A DNA stretch of 36,869 bases from a virus, in IMG/VR virus record IMGVR_UViG_3300009593_003648, positions 1-36,869 of that record, one strand, 5' to 3'. Positions within the stretch are counted from its first letter, which is position 1; each line of letters opens with the position of its first letter. This document shows, piece by piece, positions 20,840 to 29,437 of this stretch. The notes under the pieces are model-generated. The model saw only the letters and a program-made list of their open reading frames with translations, was not told where the DNA came from and did no database searches. The translations under genes were made by a program, and so were the position numbers.

Positions 20840-21478
20840 CCAACTTCTTTCTAGTAAAGGTAAAAATCTTTTCATATCCTTTGTACCAGATGCAATTATG
20901 TGCAGTCTCGCTTCATTGCTTCTATTCCAAACTGAATGTTGTTGTCCTATATCAACAACGAATGCACTGCCGTTTGTGAAAGGTATGGTTCCGTGATTTT
21001 TATATCTGAATTCACAACCTTTGGGATTGTAGATTGACACATTAACAGGACCTAAACATCTTTTATCCTCGTCTTGATGAGGTAGTATATATCCGTCTGG
21101 CTCTATCCACATGAATCTCAATCGACTGTATGATTTGTAAGGAAATACATTTTTAAAAAAATTGGTAGTGACAGGACATCTGTCCGCTACCCAGGTCCAT
21201 TTGTATTCTGGTTCCTTGTCAAATTCATTATAATACATCCAGTCGTTTGTGTATTGTGCATCTACTCCATGGATGCAAAGGCTTTTCCAAGTACCTCCGC
21301 CTTCGTGTTCTCTATGCACAACAAATTTATCTTTGATTGCCAATGCTTCTTGGTGTATCTCTTCCCATGGGATCTGCAAATCTAATCTCACATACGGAAC
21401 AGTGGTATCCTCTTGTAGCCAGGTGAAGATGTCTTTGTTGTTGTAATCAGGTGTAAAATGTTTTTCAAGTTTATCCAT
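20810..21478 (-). CDS. Aspartyl/asparaginyl beta-hydroxylase-like oxygenase
   Basis: The product is 222 residues. The double-stranded beta-helix core has LPHQDED with the HxD iron pair, GPVNVSIYNPKGCEFRY, and VVDIGQQHSVWNRSNEARLHII with the third histidine and the arginine that binds 2-oxoglutarate. This order is typical of the Asp/Asn hydroxylase family. It should hydroxylate a side chain or a related small molecule using Fe(II), O2 and 2-oxoglutarate. Substrate unknown. TAAATA (21490-21485) lies six bases before the ATG. It is the second 2OG-oxygenase-type gene in the window. Confidence 0.75.
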   Translation of the reverse strand: MDKLEKHFTPDYNNKDIFTWLQEDTTVPYVRLDLQIPWEEIHQEALAIKDKFVVHREHEGGGTWKSLCIHGVDAQYTNDWMYYNEFDKEPEYKWTWVADRCPVTTNFFKNVFPYKSYSRLRFMWIEPDGYILPHQDEDKRCLGPVNVSIYNPKGCEFRYKNHGTIPFTNGSAFVVDIGQQHSVWNRSNEARLHIIASGTKDMKRFLPLLERSWLGQNFSFDT

Positions 21479-21508
21479 GATAGATATTTACATCTATGAC
21501 TCGTTGAA

Positions 21509-22948
21509 TTACTGCTCTTCGTCTGAATGGAGTTCGTTAAGCAGTTGTCTTAATTTATTGCTTTGAACATCTGCTTTAACTTTACCAGTGATGTTATCAC
21601 CTTTAGTTGGATCAGGTTCAGATGGTTGTGCATCTTTTGGTGTTGATGGTGTTACTTTGGATTTTTGTTTAAGTTGATCAAATACAGCACCCGATTGTTT
21701 AGTAACATAATTGTTTGATTCATCTTCTTCTAAACTTCTAATTCTTAATGTATCGATATCAAATTCTAAATCAACCTTTTGTCCAACACCCGAACTTGAT
21801 CTAGTTTTCATAAACTGAATTTGGTATCTGCCACGTTCCCTCATCGCTCTACTTGTGAATATACCAATTACGTTATCTGCTGTTTGTATTTTAGACAATC
21901 CTCCTGCTATATGCGAATGATCAAATTCTATTTCTTCAACACTTGCTCTGTTCAACTGTGATGCCGTTGCAAGTAAACATTGTGATTCAACTGCAAAATT
22001 TCTTAACTCTTCTGAAACATATTTGTCTTTAATAAACAAATCTGCAGGCGATACCTTTTTGCTTTTTGGCATCATTAAGTCAAGATAATCTATCAGTACT
22101 GCATCAATTTTCTTTTTATTTTTTAGTTCTAATTCTTTAATATAAGTTTTTACATCTAAAATATTACAACCACTTGGCAAGTATTTTAACTGTAAATTAC
22201 CTGCTTTTTTCTTTAACATCTTAACTTTCATTTCAACATCGTCCATTGATTTCATTACTTGTTTTGTTGGAATGTTAGTTGTCATTGCGTCTATTCTCAT
22301 AGCCGCAAGTGTTTCTGATAATTCAAAAGATATGTACACAACGTTCAAGCCAGCCAGTGCCCAGTTAACTGCAAGATTCTGTAAGAACAAACTTTTTCCA
22401 GCACCTGATCCGCCTGCAAAAATGTTTAGTTCTCCTCGGTTAAATCCACCGAACAGTTTCTTATCAAGATTAGCCCAACCTGTGCTGACTTGTCCGTTTG
22501 AACTTTTTAAAAGTTCTAATCTACCTTTTGGATCTTCAAAGTAGTCTGTACCAATATCACGAGTCAATCCTATGTTGACTGCACTTTTAACCATGTCCTC
22601 TACTGGAGCATAATCACCTCTTTCGAGTAAGTCAGCCGATTGAAGTATTGCACTTTCTAGTGCCTTGTGTCTGGAAAACGTTTCAAACTCATCTAGTAAC
22701 CAATTGAAATGAGAGGCATCTATATCGTTTGTGCCTTTTAATTTAATATCGTGTTTTGCATTTACTTGTTCAACCTCTGGCATAATTTTATATTCTTCGA
22801 CATAGTCTTTTATAAATTTTGCAATTGGTTGTAGTTTTCTATCAAAACTGTTTGGATTAAAAATGTTAGATGCTCTTGCAAATGCTTCAGCATCTGCTAA
22901 AAACATTTCTAAATACAACTTCTGAACATCAAAACTATACTCTGCCAT
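21509..22948 (-). CDS. gp41: Replicative DNA helicase, T4 gp41-like
   Basis: The product is 479 residues, the size of T4 gp41 (475). The N-terminal domain is helical and the C-terminal RecA-like ATPase has Walker A GGSGAGKS (179-186), Walker B LIDYLDLM (285-292), then SQLNRASVEE and a KTRSSSGVG arginine-finger/loop region of DnaB-type hexamers. It unwinds the fork and carries the primase. Its start overlaps the end of the primase gene by 14 bases, so helicase and primase are made together. The C-terminal 60 residues are polar and less conserved. Confidence 0.9.
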   Translation of the reverse strand: MAEYSFDVQKLYLEMFLADAEAFARASNIFNPNSFDRKLQPIAKFIKDYVEEYKIMPEVEQVNAKHDIKLKGTNDIDASHFNWLLDEFETFSRHKALESAILQSADLLERGDYAPVEDMVKSAVNIGLTRDIGTDYFEDPKGRLELLKSSNGQVSTGWANLDKKLFGGFNRGELNIFAGGSGAGKSLFLQNLAVNWALAGLNVVYISFELSETLAAMRIDAMTTNIPTKQVMKSMDDVEMKVKMLKKKAGNLQLKYLPSGCNILDVKTYIKELELKNKKKIDAVLIDYLDLMMPKSKKVSPADLFIKDKYVSEELRNFAVESQCLLATASQLNRASVEEIEFDHSHIAGGLSKIQTADNVIGIFTSRAMRERGRYQIQFMKTRSSSGVGQKVDLEFDIDTLRIRSLEEDESNNYVTKQSGAVFDQLKQKSKVTPSTPKDAQPSEPDPTKGDNITGKVKADVQSNKLRQLLNELHSDEEQ

Positions 22949-23960
22949 ACATCTTTCTCTTTAAATCTATTTTAAGTCTATTCGACTCTGTTGATTTTAA
23001 TATTGATTGTATTGTAAACAATCTTCCATATTTTAACACAGCATCGGCGACATCGTCAACTCCTTGTCCCCATTCTGGAAAAGCAACGGACCATCTATAT
23101 TCTATTGCTTGTTCAATAAGTTTAGACCCTGCTTTATCTTTATCTGGAACTACAATTACCTTTCTGTTTAGGTTATTAATAAGTTCTCTTTGTGTATCAT
23201 TTACCTCTGATCCGAGTATACTGACTCCAGAAATGGAAATAGCATCAAATGGTCCTTCGGTTACAATTACAAATTGTCTTGACCAATCTTGTACATCCAT
23301 ATTGAACACATAGCCTGGTTGTACATCTGTGTAGTATTTTAGTTTGTCAATTTTTTCAAATAGTCTTCCTGTATAACCAACCACGTCACCTTTCCAGTAA
23401 AAAGGTATAATAATTCTTTTGTTAATATCAAATGTCATATCGGGTGAATACATAAAATTATACCAATCAGGACCAATGCCTCTGTCCTTAAGATAGTTTA
23501 ACAATAAATCAATATATCTATGTTGTTTGTCGGTTAGATCTTTCTTAAGATATTTTTCTAGCCAAATGTCAAGTTTGTGTGAATTTTTTGGCAAAGATTT
23601 TTTATTAAACGAAATAAATTTTTTCTTTTCAACTCCTGCTGTTTTATCTGCTTCCTCTAAACGCATAGCCTCAATGACCATTTTCTTAATAGTGTTATCG
23701 TCTATGCCCAACCAGGCCATCCACTTTTTAGTTTTTAAAGATATTTTTCTACCCGGTGTATATGAAGTTTTAAATCCACAATTAAAACAGTGAAAAGAAA
23801 GTGTACCATCTGGACTGTTCATTATGCCTCCTCGTTTTCTTCTGTCAGCATTTTCTCCGTTGTGTATACAACAAGGGGCATTAAAGGCAATCCATCCCGA
23901 AGGAGTTTTCTTTTTACCCGCAGGTAAGGATGTCAGAATAGTCGACTGGATCAGGTTCAT
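22935..23960 (-). CDS. gp61: DNA primase, T4 gp61-like
   Basis: The product is 341 residues, matching T4 gp61 (342). The N-terminal zinc site is formed by Cys30/Cys31, His33, Cys58 and Cys61 (APCCIHNGE and HCFNCGF). The TOPRIM catalytic motifs are TEGPFDA (234-240) and VPDKDKAG (271-278). It makes the RNA primers for lagging-strand synthesis together with the helicase. The gene ends inside the helicase gene start and is part of the minus-strand replication block. Confidence 0.9.
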   Translation of the reverse strand: MNLIQSTILTSLPAGKKKTPSGWIAFNAPCCIHNGENADRRKRGGIMNSPDGTLSFHCFNCGFKTSYTPGRKISLKTKKWMAWLGIDDNTIKKMVIEAMRLEEADKTAGVEKKKFISFNKKSLPKNSHKLDIWLEKYLKKDLTDKQHRYIDLLLNYLKDRGIGPDWYNFMYSPDMTFDINKRIIIPFYWKGDVVGYTGRLFEKIDKLKYYTDVQPGYVFNMDVQDWSRQFVIVTEGPFDAISISGVSILGSEVNDTQRELINNLNRKVIVVPDKDKAGSKLIEQAIEYRWSVAFPEWGQGVDDVADAVLKYGRLFTIQSILKSTESNRLKIDLKRKMYGRV

Positions 23961-23970
23961 AAACTATATT

Positions 23971-24753
23971 TTAATGTCTATAAAGTATTTTGTCAACGGT
24001 TCCAGAATTACCAGATGCATTATCGTACGAGAATCTTACGTAAGTGTAGACACCGTTAAAGTTATAGTAGGTAATACCGGATAGGTCTGTAATGGAGTTA
24101 TTTGATATAGTACTCCAATCAGCATCTGTTGTAGGTGTTGTCACCAACGAGCCTTGTATTTTAAAATTACCAGTAAAGCCTGTACCATAAACTGCAACAG
24201 TATGCAAAGCAGAATTACTATTTCTTCCTGGATATGCATAAACAGAACTTGATGTTTTTCTTGTTCCTGATGCTGTTAATAATCCTGTAACATCAGTACT
24301 AGCCACAAAACTTGGAAATGCTTCACCAGATACTTCTACAGTACCAGAAGCATTATATCCTGTGTCGGTATATGTTACCTCACGTGAGTTGTCGCTTTTT
24401 ACTTCTCTAATTGCATAGTTGTAAAATTTTGCATCTAACGTTAGAAGATCACCTTCAGTGATAGTAACTGATGCTTGTCCTTTAGTTGATGTAGTACTTC
24501 CATCATCTAGTACAGTTAAATTTCTAGTTAAAACAGATTCATGACTTTCTGTATCAATTAAATTGAACTCATAGGTTTTGCTTGTGATAGTTTGAGCTTT
24601 TTGGTCCTCGTTTTTGAACGTAAAAGTTATAGGATTAGATGCTCCTTTGAATATTCTTAGCCTGCGATCGTACACCTTAGAGTTCCTTCCGTGATAACCA
24701 CTTATAGTGGCGTTTACCAAATTGGTTATTAAATACCTTGATACTGTTTGCAT
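23971..24753 (-). CDS. Beta-rich virion-type protein, BppU-N-like
   Basis: The product is 260 residues, rich in threonine, serine and glycine, with alternating strands and few helices. The segment RIFKGASNPITFTFKNEDQ followed by a TYEFNLIDT strand and ASVTITEGDLLTL resembles the N-terminal baseplate-attachment domain of BppU-type proteins; the C-terminal part is a second beta domain ending YVRFSYDNASGNSG. It is probably a fibre, baseplate or decoration component. Its presence among replication genes is unusual. TAAATA (24765-24760) six bases before the ATG supports late expression. Confidence 0.55.
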   Translation of the reverse strand: MQTVSRYLITNLVNATISGYHGRNSKVYDRRLRIFKGASNPITFTFKNEDQKAQTITSKTYEFNLIDTESHESVLTRNLTVLDDGSTTSTKGQASVTITEGDLLTLDAKFYNYAIREVKSDNSREVTYTDTGYNASGTVEVSGEAFPSFVASTDVTGLLTASGTRKTSSSVYAYPGRNSNSALHTVAVYGTGFTGNFKIQGSLVTTPTTDADWSTISNNSITDLSGITYYNFNGVYTYVRFSYDNASGNSGTVDKILYRH

Positions 24754-24785
24754 AATACATATTTAACAGTATTTATTGATAGACT

Positions 24786-25160
24786 ATGAATGACATTTTT
24801 GAAAAATTAGGTAAAAAATTCCCCTTTTTATCGCTTGTACAAAAGGGTGAGTTTGAATATGTTGGTATTATACAGAATCAAGATATCAATGTAATCAGCC
24901 TATATGACTACAACAGACTTACTGATGCTAATCACAAGGAAGAGTTTTTGCGTTTGGGTGAAGTTTGGTGGTGGGAATCCAATAGAAAATTGCCAATAAA
25001 CATTTTCTTGAAACAAGATTTCAAAGCATTCAAATATGCATTGACGACTCTAAATGGAAAAGATGTTAAAATATCACATGGTCCAACTGTGCGACTCTCA
25101 GATATTTCAAAGAAACGGGTAAAGAGACGTACTATTCAATTAATGCGGAAACCTACCTAG
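24786..25160 (+). CDS. Conserved-type phage protein of unknown function
   Basis: The product is 124 residues, soluble, with mixed alpha/beta character and an aromatic cluster (LGEVWWWESNRKLP). I recall similar proteins near replication genes in T4-like marine phages but no function. It is the only plus-strand gene inside the replication block and is divergent from the beta-rich protein. The end is basic (KKRVKRRTIQLMRK). It overlaps the convergent 52-residue ORF by 8 bases. Confidence 0.55.
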   Translation: MNDIFEKLGKKFPFLSLVQKGEFEYVGIIQNQDINVISLYDYNRLTDANHKEEFLRLGEVWWWESNRKLPINIFLKQDFKAFKYALTTLNGKDVKISHGPTVRLSDISKKRVKRRTIQLMRKPT

Positions 25161-25311
25161 TCTTCTTTATTTCAGGAAGTATAGCACCTGTTGTAAGATA
25201 GTGTTGTGTTAAGGGACTATCTGGCTGGTAGCCATATGGATCTTTTTTTGAAGCGGAGTTTCTTTTAGTACGTGTTTTGGATTTTTTCTTTCTAGTTTTC
25301 TGATATTGCAT
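25153..25311 (-). CDS. 52-residue basic protein
   Basis: The ORF encodes a lysine/arginine-rich start (MQYQKTRKKKSKTRTKRNSA) followed by DPYGYQPDSPLTQHYLTTG. Its start lies within the last 20 bases of the DnaE-like gene, as is common for real neighbours here. Function unknown; nucleic-acid binding is likely from the charge. Confidence 0.5.
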   Translation of the reverse strand: MQYQKTRKKKSKTRTKRNSASKKDPYGYQPDSPLTQHYLTTGAILPEIKKTR

Positions 25312-25882
25312 CAAAACTATATTTATCACGTGCTATCAAATTTAACTGGACAACGATTGCGTGAGCATAGGCTATTGCGTGTGACTTCTTAAAAAAATAT
25401 GATCCATCGGACGGCCTTGTCCATACTTCTTTTAATATATCTAGCCAATCCTTATACATCAAATGTCTTTTGGCAGGACGTATGATTGCTAATACAGCCG
25501 CAAGTTGTTCAATGTTTTTAGGTTCGAGTTTTGATACAATATTATAATGGCCATTTAGGTGAAAAAGGTTTTCTACTATTTTGGGATCTTTCAACATATC
25601 CCAATCTGGTTCTTGTATCATTAGTTCAACAAGTTCTTTTTCTGATTTAATATCTTTGTAGATGTTAACATTCAATAAATCAATTTTAAAATATCCTCGT
25701 TCGTCTGCTTTTTTATAATCTAAACTTGAATGTTTTGTAGATGGATTAACTGGAATGTCATGGAAGTAAATTCCAGTTTTATGTTTTTCGTGCATTTCAT
25801 CTTTTACAATAGTTGCCGGAGTATGTTTAAACAATGATAATACTCCATCTCTATCGTAAAAATCTATATCTACATCAGGCAT
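25292..25882 (-). CDS. Miniature DnaE-derived protein
   Basis: The product is 196 residues and joins three pieces recognisable from DNA polymerase III alpha (DnaE, about 1100 residues): PDVDIDF (2-8), matching the catalytic-aspartate motif PDxDxDF; LFHLNGHYNIVSKLEPKNIEQLAAVLAIIRP (106-136), matching the fingers-region helix; and FFKKSHAIAYAHAIV (163-177), matching the KSHAAAYA motif. The PHP domain, most of the palm and the whole C-terminal region are gone, so processive polymerase activity is not expected. I believe similar short proteins occur in T4-like marine phages. A regulator of host Pol III or a repurposed nucleotide-binding protein are possibilities. It starts on the stop of the upstream gene (TAATG). 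Confidence 0.75.
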   Translation of the reverse strand: MPDVDIDFYDRDGVLSLFKHTPATIVKDEMHEKHKTGIYFHDIPVNPSTKHSSLDYKKADERGYFKIDLLNVNIYKDIKSEKELVELMIQEPDWDMLKDPKIVENLFHLNGHYNIVSKLEPKNIEQLAAVLAIIRPAKRHLMYKDWLDILKEVWTRPSDGSYFFKKSHAIAYAHAIVVQLNLIARDKYSFDAISEN

Positions 25883-26124
25883 TAGTGTATGCTACCTTTC
25901 AATTTCTTTTCATTCCATTTAATAAATTCTTCTTTTGTGCCAGGTTTTAAAATTTCTAATACTTGAAGTAATTTGTGATAGCCAACACTATTTTTTACTT
26001 TTGGATTCATGTCAGGCATACAAACTTTTCCAATGTCGCCATTGTGTTTAATGTGTAGTATCATATCTCCATCTTCAAGATCAAAATCTAATTCATCGTC
26101 TATTTCAACTTTTACTCTACTCAA
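25882..26124 (-). CDS. Small acidic protein, TTG start
   Basis: The product is 80 residues, with an acidic cluster (DDELDFDLEDGDM) and a lysine-rich end. The frame is open from 26154, also at TTG, but the TTG at 26124 is preferred because AAAGGAG lies at the right distance upstream, overlapping the end of the zinc-finger-like gene. Its stop overlaps the DnaE-like start. No family is recognised. Confidence 0.55.
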   Translation of the reverse strand: MSRVKVEIDDELDFDLEDGDMILHIKHNGDIGKVCMPDMNPKVKNSVGYHKLLQVLEILKPGTKEEFIKWNEKKLKGSIH

Positions 26125-26803
26125 TTTTTGCTCCTTTAACTGTTTCCTGTACAAATAAATGATCAGCAGGATATTGTTTAAATTTTATTTTCCAATAGTC
26201 GGGTTTAATAAATCTTTCAACCATATCTAATTGTTCGTCACTAAACGATTGTAACATTTTTTGACCTGCAACACAACCAAGAACAAGCCACGGAGACATT
26301 TTTCCGTTCTGAATATGTTGAACTGCTCTCGTTGTGTTTACTAATCTAAAGTAATCAGACCATTGTGCATTTTGTTCGTCTGCCCAATCCATCATTGTTG
26401 TAATTGATCTTTGTATAGCAGATTCAACAGGTTCAACTTTTAGTGTGTCAACAAGATAAGCCTCATACAAATCTTCTCTGGCCCAGTGATCTAATTTAAT
26501 CTTTGATAGTATAACGTAATCAATATATTTTTCAGGATATATTGGATTTATATGCATCATAAATCTGCCAAACTTTACAAATGCATTATAAAAAGCAGAT
26601 TTACAAAATTCATCATATGTTTTAGTTTTATGATTTTTTTGATGTATTTCATAAAATCGTTGAAATACTATAAAGCCATTCTGTACCCATTTCTCATTTT
26701 TTTGTAGATGTCTTCTTTTAGGTTCACACATATGAACCTGTAATGTTCTTTCTCTTGTGAATTCCTTACCACAGTAAGGACATTTAAATTTAATTGATTC
26801 CAT
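26117..26803 (-). CDS. Replication-block protein with C2H2-type zinc finger
   Basis: The product is 228 residues. The N-terminus is a C2H2-like finger (CPYCGKEF with cysteines at 9 and 12, then HMCEPKRRH); the remaining 190 residues are helical with aromatic patches and no enzymatic motif that I recognise. It sits between the DnaE-like region and the possible clamp-loader gene, with which it overlaps by 14 bases, so a role in replication or late transcription is likely. I cannot name the T4 counterpart. Confidence 0.6.
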   Translation of the reverse strand: MESIKFKCPYCGKEFTRERTLQVHMCEPKRRHLQKNEKWVQNGFIVFQRFYEIHQKNHKTKTYDEFCKSAFYNAFVKFGRFMMHINPIYPEKYIDYVILSKIKLDHWAREDLYEAYLVDTLKVEPVESAIQRSITTMMDWADEQNAQWSDYFRLVNTTRAVQHIQNGKMSPWLVLGCVAGQKMLQSFSDEQLDMVERFIKPDYWKIKFKQYPADHLFVQETVKGAKIE

Positions 26804-27248
26804 GCTCTTCTAATAGTTCTTCAAATTCTTTATCGGTTATAATCTTATCGAGTGTTTCGAGATCCGATTCTTTCATATTTGGATATATTGTGAGCAACTG
26901 TTTTAATGTTTTATTTTGTACCCTTTTCATTGGTTTGATCCAAGGATGGAATTGTTGCTGTAATGCACCACACATTGACGTTAGTATCCAACATAATTTT
27001 TTATGTTTACTTGATAATGTGAAAAGATTTTTATTCACACATTCATTAATCATCTCTACGTAGTGTTCAACAAAAAATTGATCTTTTGAGGATACACTTG
27101 AAGCATATCTCATAAGCATAAAAGGAGAATACAATGATCGTTCATGGTCATCTATTCTGTCATAGTAATCTTTGTTTCGGAAATCGACTGCTTTGAGTCC
27201 GTTCCTAAGTTCAAAAAATTTCTTCTTCTGTTTCGTTTCTTTGTTCAT
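26790..27248 (-). CDS. Possible clamp-loader small subunit, gp62-like
   Basis: The product is 152 residues and mostly helical. YSPFMLMRYASSVSSKDQFFVEHYVEMIN resembles the SKFMVENAL part of T4 gp62 (187 residues), and KPMKRVQNKTLKQLLTIYPNMKESDLETL fits its later helical part. gp62 pairs with gp44 to load the sliding clamp, and the location among replication genes supports this. Neither gp44 nor gp45 is in the window. The match is from memory and weak. Confidence 0.45.
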   Translation of the reverse strand: MNKETKQKKKFFELRNGLKAVDFRNKDYYDRIDDHERSLYSPFMLMRYASSVSSKDQFFVEHYVEMINECVNKNLFTLSSKHKKLCWILTSMCGALQQQFHPWIKPMKRVQNKTLKQLLTIYPNMKESDLETLDKIITDKEFEELLEEHGIN

Positions 27249-27480
27249 AAGTTAGTAAAAATAGTATAGCATGATTTCTATTGTTAAAGCGAATGGTAAT
27301 TTCTCCTTCTTTAATTATTGTTTTATAGACATCGTAATTATGGTTGTGAAAATGTTCTAATAAATCCTGATACCATTGTCCTCTATCAAGCCAAACCGGA
27401 ACCTTTCTATCAGCATGATTAGGAATAATACAGCAAGGAGCAGGTATAGTAACAGACTGTCCTTTGCGTGTTCCTACCAT
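27211..27480 (-). CDS. Small unknown protein
   Basis: The product is 89 residues with PAPCCIIPNHADRK, a segment with two cysteines and a histidine that resembles the zinc-site opening of the primase at 23.9 kb (APCCIHNGE). It lacks the second cysteine pair, so metal binding is uncertain. It overlaps the next gene by 38 bases and the preceding one by 7. Confidence 0.5.
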   Translation of the reverse strand: MVGTRKGQSVTIPAPCCIIPNHADRKVPVWLDRGQWYQDLLEHFHNHNYDVYKTIIKEGEITIRFNNRNHAILFLLTYEQRNETEEEIF

Positions 27481-27977
27481 ACTGCACTGTAATCAATAAG
27501 TTCACACTGCCTAGAAATATCTTTTACAAAATATGCACACTGTGGTTTAGGTTTATTTTCTAAAGGTACACATAATATTTGTCCAGATTTAATTTTTGGA
27601 AAGTACCATTTTACTTCTTGATAGATATCTATAATATCAACGTTATTAAATTCGGGTTTACCGCTTGATAGTGGATTGAACAAGAATGCATCAAAGCCTC
27701 TGTCATTTAAACTCGTTATAGGCAGTACGTGAAGTTCACCTTGCTCTGCCTCACCAACAACCATTTTCCAATCCAATGGCATCTTAATTTTGTATTTGCC
27801 TATTTGCAATACTGCCGCTGGAGCATTGAAACTTTCTAAAAATATAAGTGGTATAAAAAAATGATCTGGATCCTCAGGATTTGAATTATCAAGTACAGAG
27901 AATCTTAAAGAATCGTCAACATATTCAGGTATCTTTTCTATATTATAAGATATATTATCTAGTGTAAGGATTTTCAT
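27474..27977 (-). CDS. Conserved-looking beta-rich protein of unknown function
   Basis: The product is 167 residues of mixed strands with no signal or membrane segment. IFLESFNAPAAVLQIGKYKIKMPLDWKMVVGE and YFPKIKSGQILCVPLENKPKPQCAYFVKD are suggestive of a compact beta domain. Its first 23 bases overlap the end of the uvsW-like gene, placing it in the same transcript. I recall no function. Confidence 0.6.
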   Translation of the reverse strand: MKILTLDNISYNIEKIPEYVDDSLRFSVLDNSNPEDPDHFFIPLIFLESFNAPAAVLQIGKYKIKMPLDWKMVVGEAEQGELHVLPITSLNDRGFDAFLFNPLSSGKPEFNNVDIIDIYQEVKWYFPKIKSGQILCVPLENKPKPQCAYFVKDISRQCELIDYSAVW

Positions 27978-29421
27978 AATCTATTTTTTCTATATTATAC
28001 GGATAATTTGCCTCTTTGTAAAACTTTTTTCTTTGTGTTAGATGTCTTTTTGCAAACTTACAACTGCTTGTAATATCCCAGATTTGTACGTGATCTTTGT
28101 CTTCTGCTTTACGTATGCCTCTTCCTATACTTTGTATCACACGAACAAAGGACTTACCAGGTTCAATAAGAACAAGATTGAATATCCTAGGAATGTTAAT
28201 ACCAACAGATGCAACGCCATATGTGGCAATAATAATTTTACTTTGTGCTGTAGACACTTCATCGTAATGCTCTTTCCTTTCTGTATTTTTAGTTGACCCT
28301 GATATAAACACAGAGTCTTTAAGTTTTTTTTGTAATATTTGTCCAGCCGATATTCTATCAACTAGTATAAGTGTATTTCCTGAACTTGAAATATCTTTTA
28401 TTGTTTGTGCTATCCAAGTCATTCTGTTGCTGTCCGTAGTTAGCCATTTCAATTCTTCTTGATAATTTTTAAACATAGGATGATCCTGTGTCTGTAAAAC
28501 ATTTACGTTACATTGTGCAAGTACTCCTTTGTCTTGTAAATCCTTTGCAGGTATTTTATTTGTAACTTCTCCAAGTGAACATTTGATTCCCATAAATTCA
28601 TATTCTTCTTTTGGTACTGTACCTGTAAGTCCCCAACGTATACCACAATGTGCAAAAGCACCTGTTAATAATCTTTTTAAAACATCTGCCTTCGCCATAT
28701 GTACTTCGTCAATGATGATTGTATTAATACCTTCGCAAAATTCTTTGAACTCTGTGCTATGTTCGTTCTTTGCTCTCTTTTCTAATACATTTAAACTTTG
28801 CCAAGTTGCTATTGTATTATATCTTCCAACTTCTTTTCGGTCACCGTAATATACACCTGTGTCTAGATTACAAGCAAGAAAGTCTTCTTCTGTTTGTGTA
28901 ACAAGACTTTTATTTGGAACAATAGTCAGTGTGCGTCCATATGGTTCGACCAATTGGCACAGTGCCGCAGTTATGATGGTCTTACCTGCACCTGTGGCAA
29001 TCTCTTGTATGCTTTGTGGGTTTTCAATAAATTTGTTTATTGTTTCCACTTGATAATCTCTTAATTCTATTGGTTGTCCTGCCATAGGATGATTAGTAGG
29101 CCAATTAAGATTTGATAGATAATTTTTATCAATAGAATTAAATTCAAAATTATGTTTAGTTCTTCTATCCTCTAATTCAACATATACTCCACCCGCTTCG
29201 AGTATTGGTAATATTTCATTTACTAGATTGAGATATGTTGACCCTCCCATTTGAAAGAATGCAATTTTGCCGTCCCATCTTCCTAATTTAACCGCAGGTA
29301 GATGATATGCATATGGTATTTGATACTTAAATTTATTAACTAACTTTTGTCGCCATTTTAAATCTAAGTTTTCAAACTTCACATTTACTTCGTCTTTTAT
29401 TACCAATTTACAAGAACTCAT
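27955..29421 (-). CDS. uvsW: Superfamily 2 helicase, UvsW-like
   Basis: The product is 488 residues (T4 UvsW 502). The first 110 residues form the small N-terminal domain; then come RDYQVETI (Q-motif region), Walker A ATGAGKT (142-148), the DEVH box (238-241), LTGTVP (motif III), and C-terminal QSIGRGIRK (motif VI). UvsW unwinds and anneals branched DNA and R-loops and helps T4 switch from origin-dependent to recombination-dependent replication. The whole set of motifs is intact. Confidence 0.92.
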   Translation of the reverse strand: MSSCKLVIKDEVNVKFENLDLKWRQKLVNKFKYQIPYAYHLPAVKLGRWDGKIAFFQMGGSTYLNLVNEILPILEAGGVYVELEDRRTKHNFEFNSIDKNYLSNLNWPTNHPMAGQPIELRDYQVETINKFIENPQSIQEIATGAGKTIITAALCQLVEPYGRTLTIVPNKSLVTQTEEDFLACNLDTGVYYGDRKEVGRYNTIATWQSLNVLEKRAKNEHSTEFKEFCEGINTIIIDEVHMAKADVLKRLLTGAFAHCGIRWGLTGTVPKEEYEFMGIKCSLGEVTNKIPAKDLQDKGVLAQCNVNVLQTQDHPMFKNYQEELKWLTTDSNRMTWIAQTIKDISSSGNTLILVDRISAGQILQKKLKDSVFISGSTKNTERKEHYDEVSTAQSKIIIATYGVASVGINIPRIFNLVLIEPGKSFVRVIQSIGRGIRKAEDKDHVQIWDITSSCKFAKRHLTQRKKFYKEANYPYNIEKIDYENPYTR

Positions 29422-29437
29422 GATATGTTATATTTTA

